Assembly (NCBI GenBank): GCA_036635475.1
Contig: JAVWQH010000004.1
Coordinates: 1 to 64,000 of the forward strand
DNA: 64,000 nt
Direction: 5' to 3'
Source: JAHHUA01 sp036635475
GTDB taxonomy: Bacteria > Bacillota > Clostridia > Oscillospirales > Ruminococcaceae
Shown: positions 9,208-17,965 of the stretch, one piece after another
How the letters are laid out: every line of letters begins with the position of its first letter
Numbering within the stretch: position 1 is the first letter of the stretch
Made by a program: the position numbers and the translations under genes
The notes under the pieces: model-generated
What the model was told of the DNA's origin: nothing
What the model saw: the letters and a program-made list of their open reading frames with translations, nothing else
Databases searched by the model: none

Positions 9208-9783
9208 TTATACAATACCGCCAAATCCCATAAATGATACAGCTACAATTGAAGCTGCAATAAGCGTTATTGGAATACCTTTAAAGCACTCAGGAGTGTC
9301 GCAACCCTCCATTTTTTGTCTTACACCTGAAAACAAAACCATAGCAAGCATAAATCCAAGACCTGCACCCACTGAATTGAACATTGATTCAACAAAGTTG
9401 TAACCATAATCAATGTTTTGAATTGTACAACCCAAAACTGCACAGTTAGTTGTTATCAATGGAAGATAAACACCCAATGCTGCGTGAAGTGCCGGAATAA
9501 ACTTTTTAAGTATTATTTCAACCAACTGAACAAGTGCTGCTATAACTAAAATAAATACAACTGTTTGGAGATATTTTAGCCCCATTGGTACAAGTAAAAA
9601 TGTATATATCGGATAGGTTACTGCGGTTGCCATACCCATTACGAATACAACTGCACAGCTCATTCCAAATGCTGAATCAAGCTTTTTTGAAACACCTAGA
9701 AATGGACATATTCCCAAAAACTTTGACAAAACAAAGTTATTTACCAAAACAGAACCAACAAGAATAATTGCTAAGTTTCCCAT
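9208..9783 (-). CDS. rnfA: Rnf complex membrane subunit RnfA
   Basis: This is a 191-residue integral membrane subunit with about six helices. Like NqrE, it carries cysteines in two half-helices (LGICPFLG and TTNCAVLG) that in the RnfA/RnfE pair hold an intramembrane 2Fe-2S cluster. It is homologous to RnfE just upstream and starts two bases after the rnfE stop, indicating tight translation coupling. It ends 40 bases before rnfB. The length is normal for the family, and nothing is missing. Confidence 0.97.
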   Translation of the reverse strand: MGNLAIILVGSVLVNNFVLSKFLGICPFLGVSKKLDSAFGMSCAVVFVMGMATAVTYPIYTFLLVPMGLKYLQTVVFILVIAALVQLVEIILKKFIPALHAALGVYLPLITTNCAVLGCTIQNIDYGYNFVESMFNSVGAGLGFMLAMVLFSGVRQKMEGCDTPECFKGIPITLIAASIVAVSFMGFGGIV

Positions 9784-9785
9784 AT

Positions 9786-10466
9786 CTATTCCCCTTTCTC
9801 TGCTTCAGAACAAGATGTTTTATGACATATTGATGCTGATGGACAGCCTTCACAAGAAAATTCTTTCTTTTTGATTGCTTTTCCTTTTGTAAGTTTATTG
9901 ATTAGCGCAATCAAGCAGCCGAATACAAAAAATCCACCCGGTGCAAGAGAGAAAATTGTGATTGGTGTCATAAAGTTTTTAGTTACTGCCATACCCATCC
10001 AAGTTCCTGCACCCAAAATTTCTCTTATTGTACCCATTGTGAAAAGGGCAAGTGTAAATCCAAGTCCCATACCAATTGCATCTAGGATTGAATCAACAAC
10101 TGTATTTTTGCTTGCAAACATTTCTGCTCTTCCAAGCACAATACAGTTTACAACGATTAATGGTAAAAATATTCCAAGTGCCTTATAAAGGTCTGGAGTA
10201 TATGCCTCAACAAGTGCCTTGATAACTGTTACAAATCCAGCTATTACAACGATATAGCAAGGAATTTTAACTTTGTCGGGAATAACATTTTTAAGCAGAG
10301 AAATAACCATATTTGAGCCGATTAGAACGAGCGTTGTTGCAAGTCCCATACCAATTCCATTGACTGCCAATGAAGTAACTGCCAATGACGGACAAGTACC
10401 CAAAAGTAGAACTAAAACCGGATTTTCTTTTATAATACCTTTTGTCAAGGTTTGCATTTTGTTCAT
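9786..10466 (-). CDS. rnfE: Rnf complex membrane subunit RnfE with a cysteine-rich tail
   Basis: This is a 226-residue membrane subunit, partner of RnfA and homologue of NqrD. The cluster-binding cysteines are seen in LLLGTCPSLAV (C25) and VNCIVLGRA (C108). After the last helix the protein continues with a charged linker (KLTKGKAIKKKEF) and a short tail carrying four cysteines, C205, C208, C214 and C219 (CEGCPSASICHKTSC). This tail is not part of the core fold and could bind a metal or an iron-sulfur cluster at the cytoplasmic face; that is an inference. The ribosome binding site GGGAGC lies inside the end of rnfG. Confidence 0.96.
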   Translation of the reverse strand: MNKMQTLTKGIIKENPVLVLLLGTCPSLAVTSLAVNGIGMGLATTLVLIGSNMVISLLKNVIPDKVKIPCYIVVIAGFVTVIKALVEAYTPDLYKALGIFLPLIVVNCIVLGRAEMFASKNTVVDSILDAIGMGLGFTLALFTMGTIREILGAGTWMGMAVTKNFMTPITIFSLAPGGFFVFGCLIALINKLTKGKAIKKKEFSCEGCPSASICHKTSCSEAEKGE

Positions 10467-10467
10467 A

Positions 10468-11391
10468 CTACTTCGCTCCCTTCACTGTTTCAACTGTTTC
10501 CAATGCTTTTGAAACAATTTTATTGAATGCGTCGCTTGATACTGTTGCACCGGAAACGCTATCAAGTGTGTCACCTGACTTCTTGCCAATGTATTTTGCA
10601 AGATAGCTTTCCTTTGTTAAATCCATTCCATAATCAGGCGATTCGTTTATTTCAACAAACTTTATTGCAGTAATTGCACCATCTTTATCCATAGCAATTG
10701 CAGCAACTATCTTATCCATAAATCCTTCAGCTTCGCCTACATAAACAAAGCCTTCGCCTGTTGCTTCATAGATTTCTTCGGCATTTTCAATTTTAACAAA
10801 TCCTGTTGCTTTAGGTGAAACTTCCTTCAAAACATCTTGAGAAACAGGTTCTCTTTGGCTTGCTTCTGCCTCAACGCCTGCAACCTCTTTGTAGATTTCA
10901 AATGCTTGTTTTACTGTTCTTGTGAAAGCGTTTGAAGAAATTGTTGAACCGGCGATTGCCTCAACTCCCTCAAGTGTGGAATTAGCAGACTGATACTGGG
11001 AGGTGTATGCCTCTTCCTTAACTTTTGAGCCAAGACCAGGGGTTTCATTATTTTCAAGGTTTTTCACCTTAGATATTGTTCCATCAGCTTTAATTCCCAC
11101 CATAACAACCAAATCTCCGCCGTAACCTTTGGACTTTGTTGTTATTACATATCCTGCACCATTTGTTGCTTTATAAGCCTCCACAACACCCGCAGGTAAC
11201 TCTATTTCAAGCATTTCAAAACTGTCTGCTTCAGCCAAAACTTCTGCTCTTGCTTTGTTTGCAGTTTCAATCTTTTGCTTTTCAATAAGTGGCTCTGTTA
11301 AGCCTTGTACAAAAACAAGAATTGAACTTATTATCAAACATATTGCTGTAAGTACGCCAATTGGTGCTACAAAATCTTTTGTGAAATTCAT
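10468..11391 (-). CDS. rnfG: Rnf complex flavin subunit RnfG with two FMN-binding domains
   Basis: RnfG carries a covalently bound FMN on the outer face of the membrane. This protein has 307 residues where about 190-210 are usual. After one N-terminal helix (about 9-30) there are two FMN-binding domains in tandem. Domain 1 (about 75-170) has the flavinylation-like motif AGST (147-150, T150). Domain 2 (about 198-302) has the canonical SGAT (280-283, T283). The first motif departs from the [ST]GAT consensus, so it may or may not be loaded. An ApbE flavin transferase is encoded in the same operon. The start ATG overlaps the rnfD stop by one base. Confidence 0.93.
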   Translation of the reverse strand: MNFTKDFVAPIGVLTAICLIISSILVFVQGLTEPLIEKQKIETANKARAEVLAEADSFEMLEIELPAGVVEAYKATNGAGYVITTKSKGYGGDLVVMVGIKADGTISKVKNLENNETPGLGSKVKEEAYTSQYQSANSTLEGVEAIAGSTISSNAFTRTVKQAFEIYKEVAGVEAEASQREPVSQDVLKEVSPKATGFVKIENAEEIYEATGEGFVYVGEAEGFMDKIVAAIAMDKDGAITAIKFVEINESPDYGMDLTKESYLAKYIGKKSGDTLDSVSGATVSSDAFNKIVSKALETVETVKGAK

Positions 11392-12323
11392 TATTTTGCA
11401 CCTCCAAAAGCTCTGTTGCGTGTTAAGTTTTCAATATGTGGGCAAAGAATGTTCATAAGTAAAATTGCGTAAGAAACTCCCTCTGGAAGTGAGGCAAATT
11501 TTCTTATAAGCATTGTCAAAACTCCACAACCAATTCCAAAAATAATTTTTCCCAACTCAGTTGGAGGTGATGTTGTGTAGTCTGTTGCCATAAATATTGC
11601 ACCTAACATAACTCCGCCGCCCAAAATCTGATACATTGGGTCATATCCGAATGCAAATGACAAAACAAAAACTGTTCCGAGAAATGCAAGTGGAATTGTT
11701 GGTGTGATAACTTTTCTGCATACCAAATAAATTCCGCCTATTATCAAAGCTAACGCACTTGTTTCTCCCAAAGAACCGCCAATATTTCCGATAAACATAT
11801 CCATATAGCTTGGCAATGCCTCAAGATTTCCCTTAGCGATAAGTCCCAATGGTGTTGCTCCGCCAATTGCATCAAGGTTCACACCTCTTGCACCAACAAA
11901 ATTTGTCATTGGTCCTGCAAATGATACAAGCAAAATTACTCTTGCTGCTATTGCTGGGTTTGCAAAGTTTTGTCCGATACCGCCAAATAGGCATTTAACA
12001 ACAACAATAGCAACAAATGAACCCATAATTGCCATTGCTAACGGCAGAGTTGATGGCAAGTTTAAAGCAAGTATAATACCTGTTACTACTGCACTCAAGT
12101 CGCCCACAGTCTGGTTTTTCTTAATAATCATATTGTATATGTATTCAAAGCCTACGCATGAACCCACACACACTGCAATAAGAATAATTGCTCGCAATCC
12201 AAAGAAAATTCCCGATGCAATAACAGCTGGTATTAATGCAATAATTACGTCTAGCATAATACTGCTTGTTGTTGCAAGAGATTTAATGTGAGGAGCAGGA
12301 GCTACTGTTAATTTATTACTCAA
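11391..12323 (-). CDS. rnfD: Rnf complex membrane flavin subunit RnfD
   Basis: RnfD is the NqrB-like membrane subunit that holds a covalent FMN and forms part of the ion path, about 310 residues with roughly nine or ten helices. The flavinylation motif is seen as LDAIGGATPLG, where the Thr of GGAT would be modified by ApbE. The best start is the TTG at 12323 (MSNKLTVAPAPHIKS), 8 bases after GGGG. An in-frame GTG at 12332 overlaps the ribosome binding site itself. It ends one base into rnfG and starts 14 bases after rnfC. Confidence 0.95.
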   Translation of the reverse strand: MSNKLTVAPAPHIKSLATTSSIMLDVIIALIPAVIASGIFFGLRAIILIAVCVGSCVGFEYIYNMIIKKNQTVGDLSAVVTGIILALNLPSTLPLAMAIMGSFVAIVVVKCLFGGIGQNFANPAIAARVILLVSFAGPMTNFVGARGVNLDAIGGATPLGLIAKGNLEALPSYMDMFIGNIGGSLGETSALALIIGGIYLVCRKVITPTIPLAFLGTVFVLSFAFGYDPMYQILGGGVMLGAIFMATDYTTSPPTELGKIIFGIGCGVLTMLIRKFASLPEGVSYAILLMNILCPHIENLTRNRAFGGAK

Positions 12324-12337
12324 TGTGTTCACCCCTA

Positions 12338-13633
12338 TTACTTTTTAGTTTGAATTAACTTTTTAGCTAGTTTATTTGTCAAAACAAGGTCTTTCTTTGC
12401 CGGACAAACATATGAACAACAGCCACATTCCATACAAAGATTAACTTTTAGATTTATTAGTGCATCAACATTTCCTAATTTGTAGTTTTTTGCAATAGCT
12501 GCCGGCATCAAATTGAACGGACAAGCGCTCACGCATCTTCCACATCTGATACAAGCTGTTTCAGGCTTTTGTACAGAATCTTTTGCATTAAAAGCAAGAA
12601 TTGCATTGTTGTTTTTTATAAGAGTTGTATCAAGAGAACGAACTGTTAAGCCCATCATAGGTCCGCCCATCAAAATTTTCTTTGGCTCTTCTTTGAATCC
12701 GCCGCAGAAATTTACAATATCTTCAATTGATGTACCGATTGGTGCAATAATATTCTTTGGGGAAGTGATTGCACTGCCGTCTACAGTAATTCTCTTTTCA
12801 ACTAAAGGCATACCTGTTTCAAGATATTTTGCAAGAAACGCAACAGATGTAACATTGCTTACGATTACTCCAACGTCTGCCGGAAGTTTTCCCTCAGCAA
12901 CAATACGTCCTGTTACTTCATAAATCAAAACTTTTTCTCCGCCTTGTGGGTATTTTGATTTTAACGAAACTATCTTAAAGCCTTCGATTTTTGAAGATAA
13001 TTCCTGCATTTTCTTAATTCCCTCAGGCTTATTATCTTCAATTGCCATATAAATATTTTTAATTCCAAGCCATTTTTTAATCTGGGCAACACCTTTTATG
13101 ATATTGTCTGATTCTTCCATAATACAACGATAATCCGATGTTATATATGGCTCACATTCAGCTCCATTTATAATTAATGTATCAACCTCGCTTAGGTTTT
13201 TAGGACTGAATTTAACATAAGTTGGAAATCCTGCTCCACCAAGTCCAACAAGTCCTGATTCCTTCACTGCTGCTATAAATTCGTCAAAATTTGTAACAGT
13301 CGGCGGCACAACCGTTGGGGCAACCTCTTGAAGTTTGTCAGTTGTTATAATAACAGTTTTGCACTGCATACCATTTGACAACACAACATCATCAATTCCT
13401 GTTACCTTACCTGAAACGCTGGAATGAATCGGAGCAGATATAAAGCCCGATTGAGCGCCGATAAGCTGTCCAACCTTTACCTCATCAGTCAGCTTAACAA
13501 CAACATCACAAGGCTTTCCCATATGTTGGGACATTGGTATTGAAACCTTGTCAGGTATTGGCATAACTTCTGTGGCAGAATTTTCTGTATTTTTGTTGTG
13601 TTTAACAAAAATTCCATTCAAAGATTTTGACAC
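12338..13633 (-). CDS. rnfC: Rnf complex NADH/FMN subunit RnfC
   Basis: RnfC is the peripheral subunit that reduces NAD+, 431 residues. A glycine-rich nucleotide/FMN region (GLGGAGFPTYVKF) lies near residue 130, and two 4Fe-4S motifs are near the C-terminus (CIRCGRCVSACP and CMECGCCSYVCP). The start is GTG, 9 bases downstream of GGAGG (13643-13647). It is the first of the six contiguous rnf genes. The 100-odd bases between it and the upstream membrane-protein gene show no terminator, so it is probably cotranscribed with apbE. Confidence 0.97.
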   Translation of the reverse strand: MSKSLNGIFVKHNKNTENSATEVMPIPDKVSIPMSQHMGKPCDVVVKLTDEVKVGQLIGAQSGFISAPIHSSVSGKVTGIDDVVLSNGMQCKTVIITTDKLQEVAPTVVPPTVTNFDEFIAAVKESGLVGLGGAGFPTYVKFSPKNLSEVDTLIINGAECEPYITSDYRCIMEESDNIIKGVAQIKKWLGIKNIYMAIEDNKPEGIKKMQELSSKIEGFKIVSLKSKYPQGGEKVLIYEVTGRIVAEGKLPADVGVIVSNVTSVAFLAKYLETGMPLVEKRITVDGSAITSPKNIIAPIGTSIEDIVNFCGGFKEEPKKILMGGPMMGLTVRSLDTTLIKNNNAILAFNAKDSVQKPETACIRCGRCVSACPFNLMPAAIAKNYKLGNVDALINLKVNLCMECGCCSYVCPAKKDLVLTNKLAKKLIQTKK

Positions 13634-13750
13634 TATTTTTATCCTCCAATGCTGATAAATTTTAAGGAGAAACTTTTTCCCCTGATGTAAAAATATATAA
13701 ACTAAAAGTTCTCAGCTACAAACTGATTAAACTTTCAATTATCAAATTAG

Positions 13751-14272
13751 TTATCTATGTTTGTCAACAATTCGCTTAATTGAGGGCAAAACAACTTTAA
13801 GTGTAATTCCTGTCACAGTTCCCATAACCACTCCTGAAATTACCATTACTGCTGAATAATATATAACAAAACAATTATTAATAACAATTGCTGCCATTAA
13901 TAGCTGTCCGATGTTGTGAAATATTGCACCGAAAATGCTGATTATCAAATATGATGGCTTGAATTTTTTCATCATAAGCAATAATATCATAATTGTAACG
14001 GAAAAAATTCCTCCCGATAAACTCATTAAAGCAGCTATCGGTCCTCTGGTTAGAAGCACAAATGATGATTTTAAAACTGCAATTGTGTATGCTGAACTTT
14101 TTCCCAGAAAAAACAAAGCATACATAGTTATAATATTAGAAAGTCCAAGCTTAATTCCTTGAGGCATTACAGGCAAAAGTCCTTCAATATAGCTAAGAAC
14201 TATTGCAAGTGAAAACAGCAATCCCATAAACGCAATCTTATAAACGTTTGTTTTATTACCATTTTTCGCCAC
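13751..14272 (-). CDS. Gx-transporter-family / heptaprenyl diphosphate synthase component I-like membrane protein
   Basis: This is a 173-residue protein with about five hydrophobic helices. It belongs to the family annotated as Gx transporter or heptaprenyl diphosphate synthase component I, often found between apbE and rnf genes in Clostridia; its biochemical role is not established. The start is taken as the GTG at 14272 (MAKNGNKTNVYKIAFMG), 8 bases after AGGA. The in-frame TTG at 14290 lacks a binding site. The ECF S-component-like fold suggests uptake of a small molecule, perhaps a flavin or quinone precursor for the neighbouring complex, but that is inference. Confidence 0.75.
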   Translation of the reverse strand: MAKNGNKTNVYKIAFMGLLFSLAIVLSYIEGLLPVMPQGIKLGLSNIITMYALFFLGKSSAYTIAVLKSSFVLLTRGPIAALMSLSGGIFSVTIMILLLMMKKFKPSYLIISIFGAIFHNIGQLLMAAIVINNCFVIYYSAVMVISGVVMGTVTGITLKVVLPSIKRIVDKHR

Positions 14273-14313
14273 AAAATCAATCCTTTGCAATTTTTATTTT
14301 ATTCTATATCATT

Positions 14314-15369
14314 TTATTTTACCACAAATTTAAACTTTTTGCTATCGTCTTTGAAAACAAAATTATCCCTCAAACTTTCGCTAATATAGATATTGTAGTC
14401 ACTATCAATGGCGATTATTTCATATTCATCGGCGTTTAAGAAATTTTCCAGTTTATCCTTGCCTTTAACAAATATTTCTGTGGACAAACAGTCTGCTAAT
14501 GCACCGTTTGCACTGACAACTGTTACTGAAATTAAATTGTTTTCCACAGGATAGCCTGTTGATATGTCAAAAATATGATGATATCTTTTGCCGTTTTCTT
14601 CAAAAAATCTCTCATAATCCCCTGTTGTCGCCATAGTTTTCCCCTGAAGTGTCACAATCCCTACATATTCATTGGCAGTTCCTCTGGGATTTCTCAATCC
14701 GAATTTAAAATCTGTTCCATCTGGCTTTTTCCCAACAACAGACAGATTTCCGCCCAATGAGGCATATCCTTTAACATTGTTTTTAATGGCGATTTCTCTC
14801 ACCATATCCGCTGCCATTCCCTTGGCTATTCCACCTAAATCAATGGACATTCCAACATTTTTCAGGAATGCGGTTTTTTCACCATTTTCTTTTTCTTCAA
14901 GGATTAAATTGCTAATATTTATAAGTTTTAATGAATTTTCAATCTCATCTTCCACAGGAACTTTTGGGTTATCCCCTGTTATTCCCCACAAATTAACCAG
15001 CGGAAATACAGTTATGTCAAAGCTGCCATCAGATTTTTCAGATAATTCTTTTGCGGTTTTAAGCACTTGATAGGTTTCATCAGTTATCGTGACAGGCGAT
15101 TTCCCCGCATTTTGGTTAATAACATTTATTTCCGAGTTTTCCACATATGATGAAACTTTATCTTCAAATGATATCAGCATTTCGTTTATTTCATCAGTAT
15201 TTTTTTGTGCATTTTTGCCATACCATTTCTGTTCAATAACAGTATTAAGGCAAAATGAAGTATCTGCAACAAAATTATTTTTATTGTCATAATAGTTTTT
15301 TCCAACTAATAAAGCGATTAAAATGAAAGATAAAGTAGTTATTGTAAAAATTATTTTCTTGTTCTTCAA
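14314..15369 (-). CDS. apbE: FAD:protein FMN transferase
   Basis: ApbE uses FAD to attach FMN covalently to a Thr of [ST]GAT motifs, here most likely those of RnfD and RnfG in the same operon. The protein has 351 residues: an N-terminal membrane anchor (about 6-24, no lipobox), then the ApbE domain with DLGGIAKGMAADM, YASLGGNL, TTGDYERFF and HHIFDISTGYP. It acts outside the membrane, where the RnfG flavin lies. The start is TTG, preceded by AAGGTGGTGG. A promoter is seen upstream, making it the first gene of the apbE-Gx-rnfCDGEAB unit. Confidence 0.94.
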   Translation of the reverse strand: MKNKKIIFTITTLSFILIALLVGKNYYDNKNNFVADTSFCLNTVIEQKWYGKNAQKNTDEINEMLISFEDKVSSYVENSEINVINQNAGKSPVTITDETYQVLKTAKELSEKSDGSFDITVFPLVNLWGITGDNPKVPVEDEIENSLKLINISNLILEEKENGEKTAFLKNVGMSIDLGGIAKGMAADMVREIAIKNNVKGYASLGGNLSVVGKKPDGTDFKFGLRNPRGTANEYVGIVTLQGKTMATTGDYERFFEENGKRYHHIFDISTGYPVENNLISVTVVSANGALADCLSTEIFVKGKDKLENFLNADEYEIIAIDSDYNIYISESLRDNFVFKDDSKKFKFVVK

Positions 15370-15410
15370 CTGTCCACCACCTTAATCTGAAATATCTACT
15401 ACAAACATAT

Positions 15411-15439
15411 ATTTTAGCTATTTTATTAAAAAAAGTCAA
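15411..15439 (-). promoter_or_regulatory. Probable sigma-A promoter of the apbE-rnf operon
   Basis: On the minus strand TTGACT (15434-15439) and TAAAAT (15411-15416) are spaced by 17 bases, about 42 bases upstream of the apbE start and just after the preceding gene's terminator. Confidence 0.6.
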
Positions 15440-15500
15440 CTAAAATAGCAAATTCTCAACTTTTCTTAGCTTTTATTCTTAAAAATTTAATTTTTGCATA

Positions 15501-15540
15501 AAAAGACCACTGTGACTCAATAAAATTTTGTCACAGTGGT
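15501..15540 (-). terminator. Terminator of the CD1247-type gene
   Basis: A perfect 11-bp stem ACCACTGTGAC/GTCACAGTGGT (15506-15516 with 15530-15540) is followed by CTTTTTAT on the minus strand. It separates the upstream gene from the apbE-rnf operon. Confidence 0.85.
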
Positions 15541-15570
15541 TTTAAAAGTATTTATTAACTTTTTAAATAA

Positions 15571-16038
15571 CTATTTGTCGCAATCGCAATCATGTCCACA
15601 GCAGCAATCATCTTTACAATCGTCATCGCAGTCACAGCCAAAATCAAATTCAAGATGTTCGCCACAATTAGGACAATCCATCTCGCCTTCGTCTAGCATA
15701 CTGTCATCAACGCAAATTGTATCACCACATGCAGGACACTTTACTTCGTAAAGTTCATCATCGTCATCGCAGTCATCGCAATCACAGTCGCAGTCACAGT
15801 CATCATCGTCTTCGTCATCGCCATAGAATTCTTCTTCCAAAACGTCCAAATCCTCGTCGATTAGATCAACTTGTTCAGAAATGTCAGCAAGATTATCCTC
15901 AACGTCAGAGATTGAAAAAGCCATATCATCTAATGTATCAATGATAGCTGCAAATAGTTTGCCCTCTTTTGTTGTTTCGTCAATAGCAAGACCCTCAGCA
16001 AGTCCTCTTAAATAGGAAACCTTTTCAGTAATAGTCAT
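15571..16038 (-). CDS. CD1247-type protein with zinc ribbon and Asp/Cys-rich segments
   Basis: This 155-residue cytoplasmic protein of unknown function has an N-terminal helical part (1-70, KVSYLRGLAEGL...) that resembles the CD1247 N-terminal domain of Clostridia. A run of Asp and alternating Asp-Cys follows (about 73-93), then a rubredoxin-like zinc ribbon (CPACGD and CPNCGE), then a second Asp/Cys/His-rich tail (CDCDDDCKDDCCCGHDCDC). The paired ribbon cysteines are a normal zinc knuckle. The DC repeats look like extra metal ligands, but no metal can be named. The ATG follows GAGGAGG. It lies 65 bases after efp and is probably cotranscribed with it. Confidence 0.75.
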   Translation of the reverse strand: MTITEKVSYLRGLAEGLAIDETTKEGKLFAAIIDTLDDMAFSISDVEDNLADISEQVDLIDEDLDVLEEEFYGDDEDDDDCDCDCDCDDCDDDDELYEVKCPACGDTICVDDSMLDEGEMDCPNCGEHLEFDFGCDCDDDCKDDCCCGHDCDCDK

Positions 16039-16103
16039 AGTAAAATCCTCCTCTGCAGTGTTGGCATAAAGCCAATTTTATATTGCTTTAAGGCAAATTG
16101 CCA

Positions 16104-16661
16104 TTAAGCTCTTTCCATGTACTCGCCGATACGAGTATCAACCTTGATCATATCGCCTTCATCAATGAATAAAGGAACTCTAATTTCAGCTCCTGTTTCA
16201 AGGATTGCGGGTTTGGTTGCGTTTGTTGCGGTATCACCCTTAAATCCTGGGTCAGTTTTAGTAACTTGAAGTTCCATAAAGTATGGTGGTTCAACACCGA
16301 AAACAACACCCTTATATGAAAGGATTTTAACGTCTGTGTTTTCTTTAACAAACTTGAAGTTTTCACCTAACATACTAGCATTAATTGGGACATTTTCATA
16401 AGTTTCATTGTCCATAAAGTAGTATAGGTCGCCATCTTCATACAAATATTGCATATCTTTTCTTTCAATATATGCACTTGGGAATTTGTCTGTTGGATTG
16501 AAAGTTCTTTCAATAACAGAGCCGGTAATAACGTTTCTAATTTTTGTACGAACAAAAGCAGCACCTTTACCAGGTTTAACGTGTTGAAATTCAATTATTT
16601 GTACAACAGTACCATCAATATCAAATGTAACGCCGTTTCTGAAATCACCTGCAGAAATCAT
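16104..16661 (-). CDS. efp: Translation elongation factor P
   Basis: EF-P relieves ribosomes stalled at polyproline stretches. The protein has 185 residues and the three-barrel layout: a KOW-like N-terminal domain with the loop PGKGAAFVRTK, whose Lys is the usual site of action or modification, then the middle OB domain, then the C-terminal domain ending RIGEYMERA. No epmA or epmB is nearby, so any modification is unknown. GGAGG lies 8 bases before the ATG. Downstream follows the CD1247-type gene; the upstream aminopeptidase gene is a common neighbour of efp in Firmicutes. Confidence 0.97.
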   Translation of the reverse strand: MISAGDFRNGVTFDIDGTVVQIIEFQHVKPGKGAAFVRTKIRNVITGSVIERTFNPTDKFPSAYIERKDMQYLYEDGDLYYFMDNETYENVPINASMLGENFKFVKENTDVKILSYKGVVFGVEPPYFMELQVTKTDPGFKGDTATNATKPAILETGAEIRVPLFIDEGDMIKVDTRIGEYMERA

Positions 16662-16737
16662 GTGTAAACCTCCAAATTTTTATGGATTTTAATGACGTAA
16701 AGAATCCCGCCATTCATCTCATTTTATTATCATACCT

Positions 16738-16766
16738 AGTTTATCCTAAAATCAAATAGATTTCAA
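16738..16766 (-). promoter_or_regulatory. Possible promoter of efp
   Basis: On the minus strand TTGAAA (16761-16766) and TAAACT (16738-16743) have a 17-base spacer, about 76 bases upstream of efp. The -10 match is only four of six. Nothing else is evident in the 16662-16866 gap. Confidence 0.4.
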
Positions 16767-16866
16767 GTGGGTTATTGATTTTTATTAAAAAATTCATAGA
16801 CTTTTTCAAATATATCTCATAATATGGTAATTTTCTAATAAATCAGTCCATATTTTCGTCGTTTTC

Positions 16867-17916
16867 TTATAATGTGATAAGTTGTTTTTCTGATTTTGTC
16901 AAATTTATTACACCATTTTCGCCTATGTATATCATATCTTCGATTCTAACTCCAAAGTTTCCTTGCAAATATATTCCCGGTTCAACTGTCATAATATGTC
17001 CGATTTTACAATGACTGATTGGAGAATTAGGCAAAAAAAACGGTTTTTCGTGAATTTCAATTCCAAGAGAATGTCCAAGAGAATGTCCAAAATTTTTGCC
17101 ATAACCTGCATCTGTTATTATATTTCTTGCAACTTTGTCAACATCAGAGCATAAAACACCATTTTGTATCGTAGCAATTGCTTCATTTTGTGCGGTTAAA
17201 ACTGTTTGGTAAACTTTTTTCATCTCATCGGTTATGCTTCCAACCGCAACAGTCCTTGTCATATCCGAACAATAACAATCAAATGTTGCACCAAAATCCA
17301 TTATCACAAAATCCCCATTTTTAACTTGATTGTCAGTTGGCGTTGCGTGTGGCATTGATGTGTTTTTTCCTGCCGCCACTATCGTTTGAAATGCCTCAGA
17401 ATTTGAGCCGCTGCCTTTCATAACATAATCAAGTCTTGCTGCAATTTCTCTTTCAGTTCTCCCCGGTTTGATAAATTCCAAAATATCGTAAAACGCTCTT
17501 TCCGCATAACATTGAGCATATTTTATACATTCAACTTCATCTGGACTTTTTATTTTACGCATATTTTCCAACAAACAATTTACTCTATTATCAAATACAA
17601 GCTCTGCATTGCTGAAAATTGCCTGAAATTTGATGTAATCTTTAACAGATAAATATCCGCTTTCAATACCGATTTTTTTCAAATTATGTTCTTTTTCAAT
17701 AAGACGAAGCTGTTCGGACATTTTTCTCTGCTCAATTATAACTAGATTTTTAACGCACTTTTGTGCAATTTCGATATATCTAAAGTCAACGATTAAATAG
17801 CTTTTTTCACGAGTTAAAAGCAAAACACCATCTGTAGTTTTTAGTCCTGTAAAATATTTTCTGTTAACCCAAGAGGTTATCAAAACAGCATCAATATCTG
17901 AAGGAATAATCTCCAT
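16867..17916 (-). CDS. pepP: M24 family Xaa-Pro aminopeptidase
   Basis: This is a metallo-aminopeptidase that removes an N-terminal residue next to proline, 349 residues. It has the creatinase-like N-terminal domain (1-125) and the pita-bread catalytic domain. The metal ligands are visible in order: the two Asp in VIMDFGATFDCYCSDMTRT, the His in GHSLGHSLGIEIHE, and the Glu residues in TVEPGIY and RIEDM. It is placed directly upstream of efp, a frequent Firmicutes arrangement. The start MEIIPSDIDAV has only a weak ribosome binding site; no better start is seen. The gene symbol is by family, as paralogues are hard to separate. Confidence 0.9.
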   Translation of the reverse strand: MEIIPSDIDAVLITSWVNRKYFTGLKTTDGVLLLTREKSYLIVDFRYIEIAQKCVKNLVIIEQRKMSEQLRLIEKEHNLKKIGIESGYLSVKDYIKFQAIFSNAELVFDNRVNCLLENMRKIKSPDEVECIKYAQCYAERAFYDILEFIKPGRTEREIAARLDYVMKGSGSNSEAFQTIVAAGKNTSMPHATPTDNQVKNGDFVIMDFGATFDCYCSDMTRTVAVGSITDEMKKVYQTVLTAQNEAIATIQNGVLCSDVDKVARNIITDAGYGKNFGHSLGHSLGIEIHEKPFFLPNSPISHCKIGHIMTVEPGIYLQGNFGVRIEDMIYIGENGVINLTKSEKQLITL

Positions 17917-17965
17917 TAGGCTTGAAATTCTATTCGTTTATCACAACTCCATTCAAAAGATAGTT

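Noticed and set aside
15717..15944. Plus-strand His/Arg/Ser-rich frame opposite the CD1247-type gene
   Set aside because: It is a shadow of the Asp/Cys codons of the real minus-strand gene, without a ribosome binding site.
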